Positions 11,074 to 27,832 of a stretch of DNA of 64,000 bases are shown here, piece after piece; the stretch's first letter is position 1; each line of letters opens with the position of its first letter. The stretch covers positions 14,845,501-14,909,500 of the forward strand of contig NC_071336.1 of assembly GCF_027744825.2 (NCBI RefSeq), written 5' to 3'. Position numbers and translations under genes: made by a program. Under the pieces are notes generated by a model. The model ran no database searches, was not told the origin of the DNA, and was given only the letters and a program-made list of their open reading frames with translations. Source of the stretch: Synchiropus splendidus (taxonomy: Eukaryota > Chordata > Actinopteri > Syngnathiformes > Callionymidae).

Positions 11074-11315
11074 GGTCTTTTTTTTAATAATATCCATATT
11101 ATTACAGTGTTTAAGCTGTATTTTTGTTTTAAAAAACGTTGAAGACACTTTCTTGAAATACATAACGTCTATTTATCATCTCCGTAACACACAACTACAC
11201 TTTACTGGAGCTTACGGAGTCGCTACCGTAACGGCACAAAAAGACGCTCATACTTTTTTTTTGAGTGGGCTGGCGAGATGGGTATTTGTAGCTCGCGGGC
11301 TAGCGTGATGCCAGT

Positions 11316-12570
11316 GTGGTACTGGTGAGTTGAGACCTTTATTTATTTAAGTTTACTGAAGTTATATTCGCCTAAACGCAATGTCTATCTAGTTTACGAG
11401 GCGAATGTAGTGCTGCGACTGTAGAAACTACGCATGTATGGCAACGGGATAAATAAGCACTGTTTCTGATTTAATGTAATTCAGATGAGATGTCCTGAGG
11501 GGTCTGTTTATATGAGAGGAGGATGCTGGCGGAGTGGTCAGCGGCATCTACTGTAGTGCCGTGAAGTGAGCGTTGTTCGCCGTCCTCTCTCTTCTGGAGC
11601 CCTTCATCTCCAAGAGAGACCTCGGCCAACATGACTGGAGACGCAGCAGCAAGATAGCAGGTAGGTTTGTGTGTTCATTTATTGGTGACATTCTGAATAC
11701 TAAACTAAATATAAAAAAACGTATGTAGCTGTCCGCTTTGTTCTGTATAGCTTGTACAGTAATGTAATCACGTTATACTGTCATTCATGAGAGGAGGTGG
11801 ATGGTTCCACTCATGATGTTGGTGATGATGAGGAGGAGGATGGACATTCCTCTGCCTCACCTGGTGCTGCTGCTGCATCTCCTCCACCTGCCACTGCCCC
11901 CTCCTCATCCACTGCTGCTCCCCATGTATGTAGAAATAACATTTTCTAGCATTATTATATTTTTTTATTAAATGTTATTGTTCTACATCATTCAAGCACT
12001 GTCATAGTGACATGACTTGTTTCAGGTTAACTCTATTGCTGTCCTATACAGATTTTATTTATTAGTACTCATCATTATCACTATTGAACTCAACTTTCAT
12101 TATGTACCTTTAGTGTAGATAAAGGTTTGAAATGCAATGTCATGTTAGTCGAGTCTTTAGTGGAACAGGTCAAGTCAAACAAGAAACGGTCCATCAATCT
12201 CTCGTGGTCAAGTTGCGAGAGCATCAGCTTTAAAAACAATTTAAAGTTTAACTTCAACCCGGGTTGTTCGCTCCAAGTGAGTGAGTGTGTTGGTGGGTAA
12301 CATGGCTTGTGGTGCGTGTGTCCTGTCCATTAAGTTTCATCTCCGCTATTAGAGTCCAACTTCAATAGATTCAGGAGAAGATTTTGGTGGAGTAATAGCA
12401 CTGAGCGAGTCCACTTTCTCCGTCAGCGCAGCAGCATAGAACCGTGCTCGACTTGTCCTTGATACACCTGAGGATCACGATCGACCAATTCTGCACCAAC
12501 TTGTTGTAGCCTAATATAGATGTTGTGTTTTTGGTGTTCACTCAGAAAATCCTGCAAATAGAAGTACAGT
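11316..12570. other. Intergenic interval with possible TE-derived exon
   Basis: No conserved gene is visible. At about 11803-11935 the plus strand has an open stretch encoding an acidic run (DDEEED) followed by an Ala/Pro/Ser-rich tract. About 150 bp upstream, at 11660, there is a good splice donor (AGCAGGTAGG) after an ATG-containing segment. This looks like the low-complexity start of a transposase-associated gene, but nothing further supports it. Confidence 0.3.
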
Positions 12571-12573
12571 GTC

Positions 12574-12579
12574 TTTATT
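12574..12579 (-). other. Poly(A) signal of tmem184c
   Basis: AATAAA on the minus strand, 174 bases past the stop codon of tmem184c. It is the nearest canonical signal and defines a short 3' UTR. Confidence 0.6.
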
Positions 12580-12752
12580 TAAATAAACATCAAAACATTT
12601 GACAGAACCTAACACACAACTTCAATATTTCTTGTTTCAGCCGACATCTTATAATCTCACATCTGCTATTTTCAAACGTGGGGGAGCGCTTAAGAGGACA
12701 GCCATCGAGCCTGTGGGAAGGGAAACAAAGAAATCCCAGAATGTTCTGATTA

Positions 12753-17668
<4,916 letters not shown>

Positions 17669-19379
17669 TGTGCCCTCGCCGACGCCTGCTTCGATTACAG
17701 ACACGGCTTGTGCTCACAGTCTCACCTGAAGACAGAAATGTTGATATGTCTAGTGACGTGTCGACCTTTTTTGCAGTATTTCTTGTCACTCAAAAAACTC
17801 ATAGTTCCATCTTTCACACATACTTCACCACCAAAGAATATTTATCCAATATTGATTATTTAAAATAAAATACCTATCTATCTATTTATTCTCACCATCT
17901 TTTGGCCCGGACAACAGTCAAGGTATATAATGTTCCCCTTCATAAACTTGAAATTAAAAGGCTGCAAAGGCAAGATGAGATCAATACGTGATATGGAGTG
18001 CACAACAAGGCGTGGGAGGTTCGATTTCCAACTGCCCAGATAAAAAGTAACTGAGATAAAAGTAAAAACAAAAAGTAACGCAGTAAAAAGTAAGCATAGT
18101 TTCGCTATGACAAGCTGTGAAGGCAAGAAGATGTCAATAAGTGACATGGGTGACGGGTGAAAATGAGTTAAGATGCGTGTTGATAGTCGATTGGCGCACG
18201 AGGAACTCTGGGCGTTAGTGGCGAAAGGAAAGCCGTTTCGTTGCTAATGGCTCCACCTACCGACTATTTGAAACACTCACTGTGGCTCAAAAATAAAACG
18301 AGTGGACCTGTTAAGAAAATCTGTATCTTTTTCTCTGGGTGTCAATAATATTCTGGTGCCTTGGTTAAACTTCATGCCACACCTGCACTATTTGTACCTT
18401 GCACTGCAGGCTGCAGGTTGATTTAAAAGAGAAAACAATGACATTCGTATTGTGAGATTTCAGGCTCAATCACATGTGCTTTGACTAATATGAAGGCCAT
18501 CAGTTGAAAAGGCAGAAGAAAAATGATATCAAATATAACTTCATTTGTGTTACTTAAGTATTAAGACATTATTTAATTTTAATTAAAAGAATATACATGG
18601 TAAGAATAGAATGGATAAAACATCTAGATATGATATAAAGGCACTTTATTGCGCGGTTTATTTTTAAAAATAAAGATAATATATTTTTTCTGAGGGTCAA
18701 AAAGTAGTCGCTGAAAGTCCCAATCCTCAGTTTTGCACACTGCTTGGAGGTTCTGATTTGATCTGTACTACATAGTCTGACACGCATGACAGAAAATTAG
18801 GACCTTCATGCAGCTCAACTTTGTATTACTGGTTAATAGCAATAAAGTCTTATACATACAGCACACCATCGAAGGATTCTAGACCACTGACTGGTTGCCA
18901 CACGTCACCACGTCACTACAATTTTCAATTTCGCTTTGTCTTTCGTGTCATATGCACCATGAGCGTCAAACCTCATGCATGGAGGTGCTTCACCTACTTG
19001 AGACGCAGATGCACAATAATACAATAAACATTAGTTACAATGTTCCAAGGGATAAATTTGGATGAGTAGTAAACACCGGAAATGTCAATCATTCTGACAG
19101 GATTTGATCGCCTCAGGTCATTTTAAACATTTGAGAAGCCAGTATAAACGAGTTTCTGAGACGCCACATCAAAATAAAACAACAGACAAGGACAACGATA
19201 AAAATAGCCTCCTTCACCGACACACATATGATTGTCGATTTCAATAACTAAAGATGCATAGAGTGCATCTTTCAACAGTATAGTAAATGTCGTGATTATC
19301 ATGCTCTTGCAAAACCACCCAAGTCGTTCCGGGTGTCAGCGTGCATCGTCAGGTTTCCTCTAAACATAGGTGAAATGAG

Positions 19380-19660
19380 TATTTTAATGGAGATAAGCGA
19401 TCATAGAAGAGCGGAAGGGCCAGGCCCCGCTCGCTCCATTCAGTTACCAGGCAACGCATCCCTGCTCCTCCCGTCCTCAACTGGCACCAGTTCATCCGAT
19501 CAGGTTCCTTTATAATCGGTAATCAATGGCAGCGACGGCGCAAATATCACAACCATTTCTCGTCCACTTGGTTCGGGGTGCAGCCCGTGTTTGTCCCCTT
19601 GGTTCCTTGTGTTTACGCTCTGCGTCCCGGTCACGTGACGCGCCATCATCGACGCGTGAT
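19380..19660 (-). promoter_or_regulatory. Candidate tmem184c promoter (GC-rich, E-box and X-box)
   Basis: A GC-richer island upstream of tmem184c, the likely place of its noncoding first exon. It contains a perfect palindromic E-box GTCACGTGAC at 19630-19639, the form bound by MITF/TFE and USF factors. It also contains GTTACCAGGCAAC at 19443-19455, two RFX half-sites with a one-base spacer. The assignment to tmem184c rests on position only. Bases 17740-19380 and 19660-21780 otherwise hold only AT-rich sequence and unassigned repeats. Confidence 0.45.
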
Positions 19661-20339
19661 TTATTTTTAGCGGAAACTGCAATCCAATTAACTTTATATT
19701 TGTCGGTGTTCCACAGAAAATCAAAGTTGAATGATTTAATTTAAAATCATTATTTTAAAATGTCATTAATTTAAATTATACATCGATTTCACAGCGACTA
19801 CTTGACCTTGCGCACCACACGATGGCAGCACCACTCTGGACTGGACTTACTGTGGAGCAGCATCTCGTCTCGACCGTTAGCTGTTTTTTTCATGGCAGCA
19901 TGTTTTAATACACTGTGAGGGTTGGTTAATCCTTGATGGAATTATATCACTGATCAGTCAGTCTGAATCCTTCACGCTCCAGATTGATATTATGAGTAAA
20001 CGGTGTCTTATAATCCTTTAGCAGTATAACGGTTGCAAGCCGGATGTCTGCTGTGCTGTTGCTGGAAAAACCTCACGGTGCACATATGACGTCAGTCTTA
20101 AGATCTGAAGAAAAGGGGTCGGAAATTGCGGCCATGTTCACGAGTGCTCTGTGATCGTTACATACAACGACTAACAAACAAAACACAACCTTTTTGCACC
20201 AAAAAAAAAAGTTCACAGAAATCTTGAAGTATGTAAATGCCTCTTACTCTGCTTATGTGTACGCTTAATTGTTACATAAATAAAACCCTATTTTCACCTA
20301 TAAAATTGTCCTTCCCTTTCTGTTTGTCATGGGGCTCAA

Positions 20340-20560
20340 CAACCAAACTAGAGAGCATCCAGTGTCCCCTCTCCAAAACTCCATTTCATTCACTTGTTTG
20401 GGTACCCTTCACTCCATTTCATCTGGGGATGCACAAAGGAGGCATGTCCTGGATGTGGCCCCAGGCTTCACTTGTGTGGGTACCCTTCACGGAGGCCGTT
20501 GTTCAAGACACTGGTGCCGACTCGACTGGTTTCCTTCCCTAAATATCATACTTTGAGCCC
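20340..20560. repeat. Short direct duplication
   Basis: CACTTGTTTGGGTACCCTTC (20390-20409) and CACTTGTGTGGGTACCCTTC (20468-20487) are near-identical copies 78 bases apart. Overlapping open frames here are not supported by any family resemblance. The surrounding 19.8-21.2 kb holds no exon that I can recognise. Confidence 0.5.
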
Positions 20561-21787
20561 ACAGTCCAGACACTCGGGACAAGAAATGTTGGCGGCATGT
20601 GTCAGCCATCTTGACCATAGGTCAGTCGACTGAAGTAGGGTAAACAAAGAGCTTTCATTGCCTTTCAGTTTCAGATGCATCACTTCTGGGGACGCTGCAC
20701 GGATACCCTACTTTTCCTATTTCCTACTTAATAAGGTGGAACATTCAAATCGAGAGCAAAGATGGCTTCCAAACATAGCAAATATATGCTGAAATATCAA
20801 TGTACAGTATCTCACTGTGACCTGCGACTAATTCCCCTGCTCTGCCATCGTCTGTGGAGCGATTCTGTCTGTCACTGTCTTTGATTTTCTGCTTTATGAT
20901 ATGAGCATGACATTATAAGGAGCAGTTCCTCAGACACTCTGTAACACATAGACAAAACACAAAAACATGCAGAACATTGAATCAATAGATTTGGTCAGTG
21001 GTCCACCTTCTTGTAAGTGTTGGCCTGTGGTCCTGTCCAGGGTGTCCCTCTGCCAGGGACTGGGGTAGGCTGCCTGTGTCACTATCAGAGAAGTAATTTA
21101 ACCCCTATTTTTTATGGCATTTGTGAAGCCAAAACAACAAGGATCAAATTAGACATTTATAAAGAGATTGTTTTATGACATTTGGGGGAGGAAAAAGTAC
21201 ATCAGAGTTAAGAACATACACTTCATTTTATTTATTAATTTACTTCATTCAGATCATTCAAAACTATGTAACATTTAGAAAATAACAACATTAAAATATG
21301 TGATGTAAATTGAAAAAAAGTCACATAGGAAAAAGTGCATGCATCTTTAACAGAAAAAAATTACAGTAAAATAAAAATATAAAGTTTATTAGTACAGAAA
21401 AAAATCCTTTCATGTGTATCATATTTTGTTTTCTTTTGTTCTCCTCAGGAAAATGCACTCCAAAATTAAGTACAAACCGAGCATGAATATCTGCGGCATA
21501 ATGTTTGATTATGTTCCACTGCCGTGAACTCAGCTCATGATGTTGCTCTTTTGTAATGTCTAATTTTTATGGAAAAAAAGCAAAAGCTTTTAAAGCTTTA
21601 TAAAGCATGGATGAGTCAAATATCTGTGTGACAGTAATATTGAAGTGACACAAGAGTGAGATGTTGTGAAGGCAAATTATTGACACCTTTATGAAGTGAT
21701 CCATGATTAATAATGATCTGTACTTAGTGTCGATAATAATAGGCCTTATCACAAAAGGCACTCTGTGAACAACATTCGGCAAAGTGC

Positions 21788-21793
21788 TTTATT
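21788..21793 (-). other. Poly(A) signal of ednra
   Basis: AATAAA on the minus strand, 107 bases past the ednra stop. Further AATAAA motifs near 21227-21236 could serve a longer 3' UTR. Confidence 0.5.
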
Positions 21794-21899
21794 TTGAATT
21801 CTATTTAGTATTTCTGAGGTGGTGGTGCTGTGGATTTAGTTATGTACTTCCAGAGTACTCCATTACAGTGAGGTTGAGTCTGTGCCTCGCGGATGTGGC

Positions 21900-22221
21900 T
21901 CAGTGGTTGGTGTGCTTGTACTGCAGGCTGGTCCCACGGTTCAGAGGCAGCAGACTGTTGGAGAGAGAGCCAGAGTAACACCAGCAACACAGACACGACT
22001 GCAGAGAGAGAGGGGCAAAGATTTAGAACAAGTGCTGGCTATACGGAAGTGCAAGAATTCATCACTAGTCAGTCAAGTTGTTCACATATTTCAAATGTAT
22101 TCTTGACCTGATGATAGTCAAACAGAAGAACCAAATTGGCTGCAGGCTGAAACTTATGTGGTTAAGTCTTATGTAATATCTAGATTATTTTTTTCGATAT
22201 ATTTTAATAAAAAGAAAAAAA

Positions 22222-22288
<67 letters not shown>

Positions 22289-25200
22289 GCCTTTCACATG
22301 TTTATTCTTCTCATTCTGTTCATTGAAATGAATTGCTTATTAAATTATGCATGAATATCTTTGTTTTTCCATATAGCTGTTAATTAAAATTTTCAATCAC
22401 AAATGAAAAATAAATAATTTTTTTTATAAATTTAAATTTTATTTTATTTTAGCAACTTTCCCCTCACAAACATTATATTATTTCCACATGACAAAGAATT
22501 TAAAAAAAAAAACTAGTTCTCTTTCACTCTCACAGTTGAATTTTTTAACGTCACAGTAGAGTTACCACAATGTCTATGTCTCCCTGGCTTAGACCCCGAA
22601 TCAGTCAGTGACTATGTTTCCATCCTCAGTGACTCTCTGCTCGAACCTTTAAACCAGGTTCTTGAAATAGCTGCTTTAGTCCTAGTCTCGGATGGATGTC
22701 TGCACACAGCACATTATCTCAGAGTGAACCGCAGACACTCACCAGTGGATCCATTTTCAACCATATCTTGAGAGTAGAGGCTGAAATATGGCTCTATGAT
22801 ACATGTCCTGACTAATAAAGTGCACATTGCATCGTGAACTGTCCACTCAAATTGGAAGATGTGACTGATGTACTAATCAGGGTCAACTGATGGTCATGTT
22901 ATCAAAATCTTTGTCCAAAATAGAGATGTTATTCTCCTCAGTTGCCAAAGCTGGATCCCTGTGAGGAGCAAACTGACCTTCTGATGTGACACTGCCTTCC
23001 ACTGAAAACTGCTCACGTCACTGCCTCTCTCTGTTTAGATGTTTTAAGCACGTCCTCTCCTCCCTTTCACCTTCCAACCTCCAAACATGTTCGCAGTTTC
23101 TAAACATTGCTTCTTTTTTCAGTGTATCGCTTCATTTTTTTTCCCTCTGACTGCATGAAATCTCACGCCCTTTGACCCCGCCATTTAGATAAGCGCTTTG
23201 AGACAGTCATCGCTTCACTGTCTCCCTAAAATAAAGTGTCGTTTGGTTTTTACCTTGAAGCAGTTTTTGAATTTCTTGGAAACAAAGAAAAGTATTATAG
23301 GATTGATGCAGGAGTTGATGGTCGCCATGTTAATGCTGAAGTAGTCGAGCACCAACAGGAAGCTAGAAAAACAACACATATTTAAAATGAATTACTCTTG
23401 AAGGAACCACAAACTTTAAATATATGATATATGCTCCTCACTTTAAAAGGTCGCAGCGGTGTGCATCATGGGATTTGTAGGCTACTCTCTTCAGCAGGCG
23501 GCTCAAATGTAGAGGGAACCAGCAGAGAGCGAAGATCAGGACCAGAGAGAAGACAGCTTTGGCCACCTCCCTCCTCTGCAGAGGAACACATGCACCACAG
23601 GCCTCATCAGTATTATGGTAATAACTTAGTTCATAGGATTTTCTTTCACACAAGTTATGTCTCATTCATTTATTATACTGTATTATTTTAATAAGCTAAT
23701 TGAGTCACTTATCACTGACATCATTTTTTTAAGAAGGCTGCATCATGACCATCAGTCTGTTGTATCACCATCACCACCAGCCCTTACCTGCTTCAGGTGG
23801 TCACTCAGAGACATCCTCAGACTTCCCTTCTGGTGTCGCAGCATTTCACAGGTCATGAGACCATAGAACACAGCGGAGAAGATCACAGGCACGCAGAAGT
23901 AGAAGCCAAACAACCAGAAGTCCTTTGCGTCTCGGTAGAACTGAAAAAACGTAATTTGTCTTATTCATGATTGTCTTTTACTTTGTCAGTCAAGTTCACC
24001 GTTACACAACATGGGGTTGTCTGTATTTGAAAATTTCAAGTGAGTTCTAAGTTTGTCTCTTAAAGTCTCAGCTCTAGTTCAAATACGCAATACTCTACTT
24101 AAAGAGCACACTCACTGTCATGAAGGGCGTGTTGGCCTCCAGCATGCACGTTCTTATGGTGACATTCTTGTACTCAAAGGTGACCATGTTGAAGCCAAAG
24201 GCCTCTGGCACGGCCAGCACAGCCGACATCAACCAGATCAGTACAATCTCCACGACAGTGACCATGGGAATGCCAGTGCCCTGCACACGAGACCAGGATG
24301 CAACAGCACGATACCTGTAGTATGTAGAACACAAATTCACATTCTCTTCACATTTGTCACAAGTGTATTAGTGATGCAAGAAATTTGGGTTTAAGTGAGT
24401 TACTTTGATAAGTGGCATAGTACCTGTCCAGACTAAGGGCACACAGGTTGAGCACTGTGATGCCCACTGAAGCTTTCTGGAGGAACGGGAACAGCTTGCA
24501 CAGGAAGAGGCCGAAGGGGCTGTCGGCAAAAGGCCACTTCATGGCAAGAAGCTGCACACACACACACATATCAGTCAGGAGGTTATTTTAAAACCTTTAT
24601 CAGTCACACACTCTCACTGCTGCAGGAGTCACTCCCAGAGAGGTAAGTTCATTCATGGCAAAGGGGAGGAAGACAGTGCTAGATTCACCCTTTGTTGGAT
24701 CAGAATTGACATAAATGTGAAGTGATGAGGATCAGCATCTCCATGTCAGAGCCCGTGGCAAGAAACAGTTTTAATGCATGGACACGAAAGAAATCTGTTT
24801 GGATATAGTCAGCCGGATTTTCACAAATAACCACAGTACGTGCTTTTAAAGCAAAGTGGTGAAACAGACACCACATGAAGGCAACGTACGTACCTTGTAA
24901 ACGTTGATGGGAATGTCAATAGCGATGTAGATCAGGTCTCCCAGAGCCAGACTTGCGATCAAAGCATTGGGTCCATTCCTCATGCCCTTATTTTGGTAGA
25001 TGATCCGGAGCAGGGTGGCGTTTCCAATGATCCCGACAGCAAATATCAGGCATGACAGAGCTGTGTTGATGAACTTGAAGGCAAACTTGATGGAGGTCTC
25101 ATGGACGCAGTTCGGCACAAACATTGGGTGTCGATGAGCCGTCACAGAGGAGTTGGTGGTTGTTGCGTAAGACTTCCTCTCGTGCTTGTGCTTGTGTTTA

Positions 25201-25460
25201 CTTGGGTTTTTGGACTTTCTCAATGCAGATTCCAAAGCAGAGTCAGGTTTGTTGATGGTTTCCTGGACCAGACGTCGTTCTGTCTGAATGTGGTGGTCAC
25301 TCTCTAATCTTGGCTCACGGAGGTCTGAAGTGCTGAAGGTGGCATCTGATAGATCAGCTGAGTCATTACCGTGAGAAAGCACTGGATCACTGTGGAACCA
25401 GAGAAGCACCAGGACTGGAAATAGGTTGGAGGAAGCTTTGGGAAGTAGGTTGAACTTCAT
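21900..25460 (-). CDS. ednra: Endothelin receptor type A, complete, 7 coding exons
   Basis: Coding exons on the minus strand are 25460-24894, 24551-24424, 24314-24116, 23940-23788, 23575-23442, 23362-23254 and 21998-21900. They give 462 residues with consistent phases. It is a class A GPCR for endothelin peptides, coupled mainly to Gq and acting at the cell surface of vascular smooth muscle and neural crest derivatives. A signal peptide occupies about residues 1-29, TM1 starts near 131, and the DRYRAVASW motif ends TM3. Type A rather than B is indicated by [20 protein letters not shown] and by [10 protein letters not shown] in loop 2. The last exon encodes a palmitoylation-type cysteine cluster, SCLCCWC, and a short tail. 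The extracellular N-terminus is about 50 residues longer than in human and includes a Lys/His-rich stretch ([10 protein letters not shown]). A 5' UTR segment begins at 25688 and an upstream noncoding exon ends at 25981. Which teleost copy (a or b) it is cannot be told from here. Confidence 0.96.
22205..22285. repeat. Poly(A) tract plus (AT)n microsatellite
   Basis: About 30 A residues interrupted once, followed by about 23 AT dinucleotides. It lies in the last intron of ednra. On the minus strand this reads (AT)n followed by poly(T). Confidence 0.95.
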
Positions 25461-25980
25461 TTTGAGGGCTTTAAGTAGCTCAAACAAAATAAACAAGTAA
25501 TTTAGGAATTTAAAAAAAATCCTCACTGAACTCAAAAAAGGTCTGCGTCAACTCAACTACTAAATCTGGGTGGATTTTAACTCGGGCAAGTTTAACATAA
25601 CTTCCAAGGAGGCATAAACATCATCAAATTACTTTTTCTTCATTATGATTTGTAATCATGGATGGATTCGTTTTGGCCGTAAAAAGATCTGCAAAACACA
25701 TAAGGAAACAAAGAGACAAACAATCTTTATTTGTTTTTAATGTTTTCATTGACCCTCTAGTTACTGTCTTTGTCTGTTAATTCTGGTTTTTAATGTTTTC
25801 AGAACCAACAATAAACAATGTAGTATTTTATGTTTAAAAAAAAAATGTTTGATAGTGTTTCAAATTCATCTTCAACTGTACCAGTAACAACTAATGATAC
25901 AGATAATTATCGATTTATGGTACATTCATGGAGGATATTCAAGCTATAATAATATTGCCAAAACAAAGTTGAAGTCTCAC

Positions 25981-27310
25981 CTGTTGTTGCCTCAATGTCT
26001 GTAGTTGGTCTAATATCTCCTAGCGTCAGCCTGATCGAGGACAGATGTGTCTTTCCTCCTTGCCAAAGACGCAACAAATGAAGTCTTGACAGTGGCAGCT
26101 GACTTTTACTTCCCACCATCAGAACCCCCACCCCCTACACTCTATCCTCTCTCCAATCCCCTCTTTGTACTGGTTACAGTGGAACTTCCCATTAAGATGC
26201 GGATATGAAGTGAGTGAACTTTTACTGACACATAAACATGCGCAAGTGTGTTTGAACCCTGATAAATCACTGGTGTGGATTTACAGCCCGTAACGTTCAC
26301 AAGTTTTACTTTATTGACTTGTCTGACCTAAAACAAAGTCAGACTGGAACCTTATTCATCATTACGTAGCAAGATTTATATCATGTATTTTTTTATTGAC
26401 AAAATAAGGATGCAGTGGCTCACTAAAGAAAACAATAGAGTGAGATGATATCAAACACATTTCCTTTAATTATGTTGTGAAATTCACTTTTTTATTTTAT
26501 GTATTTTCTGCACAAAAGACTAAGACAGCTTCATCTGAGTAGCTATGGTTACTCTCCTCCACTATGCTTTGTGATGGCAGGAGGTTCACTTCGGTGAACA
26601 GACCGCACCACCCAAGTTGTGTGAACAGCAGTTTGACATCAAGTCTGGTGCAGAAAGAACCATGGTTAATTTACACGTGCTACAAAGGCAGCGCAGCATA
26701 ATAAACAAATTGCACTTGAAGATAATTAAGTTGAGAACAAACAAACCGAATCTAAAGCGTGTGAGCTCATATCAAAATGAACATTCAGGAAGCAGCGTCT
26801 CGCACTCATCTGGTGCTGGTTTCCACTCCTAAGATGAAACTTTAATGAAGACGCTCCAACTCTTTGAAGAGTACACAAACACATCCACCACAGGAGAAGT
26901 GGTGTGCAGCCAGATAGTAACCCAGTTTCCATCACAGCTGTGCAGACGTGGAAAAGTTCAACGTTAACAACTTCCACCAACTTAGGGAAGAAGCATAAGC
27001 AGTTAAATAATTCTCCATGAAACACTGATATACTATTTTATAATATACATATAATTGTTCTATTTGTATTCAGGAAGTAAATTAAAAGTTTTCTGTCTTT
27101 GGAAAATGTCTATTGAGTGCCATTTATTATTAAATGCATCATGATATGTATATTTCTCCACACATAGGGACTCATTAACTGACTTGCTCAAAATGCAAAG
27201 AAAGTCTCTGTAATATTGGATGCCTTCTTACAGATATTTGTGACAAAAAAAGTAATGAAATGTTAGCCAGGTACAGACACATTTCTGTATCTTTATTTTA
27301 AATCTATTTT
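25981..27310. promoter_or_regulatory. Divergent ednra / ttc29 intergenic promoter region
   Basis: The noncoding first exon of ednra ends with a good donor at 25981 on the minus strand and probably starts near 26180. The ttc29 promoter lies at about 27310-27480 on the plus strand. The 1.1 kb between them has no open frame with family resemblance. I see no CpG island on the ednra side. Confidence 0.5.
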
Positions 27311-27355
27311 TTGTGCCGAGTCGGGCAGTGTAAAGGCCAGTTTGTTGGCGCGACT

Positions 27356-27369
27356 GTTACCTTGGCAAC
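27356..27369 (+). promoter_or_regulatory. RFX X-box upstream of ttc29
   Basis: GTTACCTTGGCAAC fits the X-box consensus GTNRCC-N(0-3)-RGYAAC exactly, with a two-base spacer. RFX factors use this site to drive cilium and flagellum genes, which fits the product of the gene that starts just downstream. The surrounding 27310-27480 is CpG-richer than its flanks and has a possible first-exon donor at about 27459 (CCGTGGTACGTA). Confidence 0.8.
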
Positions 27370-27832
27370 GACGTCGCGCACGTACAAAATCGTCCACCGG
27401 ATATTTCTTGCTATTTTGTTGAGTTTTTCGACTGATCAAAGAACGGCGACTGCTCCGTGGTACGTATCAGTTTGTCCTGTTTGGAAGAGGGTTTGAAGAC
27501 TGCGTTGAAGCTAACAACATTAGCAGCAGTGGAGTTAGCCTCTGTGACGTGTGTTGAAGTTTGAATGAAGTGGAAGAGAGACGAACATTTCCAACAGCTA
27601 CTTGTTGGTTGAACCGTGAAAGAGTCACAAATACATACTGGCTTATTTTTCACTTTGTAAATGAGAAATATAACGTTTTTTCCCTGTTAATGGAAATAAT
27701 TTAAAAAAAAAGACGTTTTGCCACGGTTTTATTTTCCTTTTCTGAATATATATACCTTATCTATGTGTACCTTGTGTTGAATATTTACAGAAGTTATTGC
27801 ACAATAATTAATTAAGTTGGAAATCCCGAATC

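Larger units (their letters stand above)
9080..11315. mobile_element. Giant foldback (long inverted repeat) element
   Basis: The left arm 9080-10117 (1038 nt) is the reverse complement of the right arm 10432-11315 (884 nt), around a 314-bp spacer. The outer 240 bp of each arm is unique sequence (beginning ACTGGCATCACGCTAGCCCG). The inner part of each arm is a tandem array of about 160-bp units: five in the left arm and four in the right, which accounts for the length difference. No transposase frame lies inside. The structure is that of a foldback-type DNA element or a large palindromic duplication. No clear target-site duplication was found at the outer ends (AGTCTGGG against GTGGTACT). The family is not identified. 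Confidence 0.88.

Noticed and set aside
11072..11308. 78-codon hydrophobic open frame
   Set aside because: Lies entirely inside the right arm of the foldback palindrome.
20237..20633. Overlapping plus-strand frames of 75-101 codons
   Set aside because: Three frames open at once over a duplicated segment; no codon bias or known domain.
21784..22111. Open frames antisense to the last ednra exon
   Set aside because: They arise from the complement of the SCLCCWC exon; the minus-strand reading is the conserved one.
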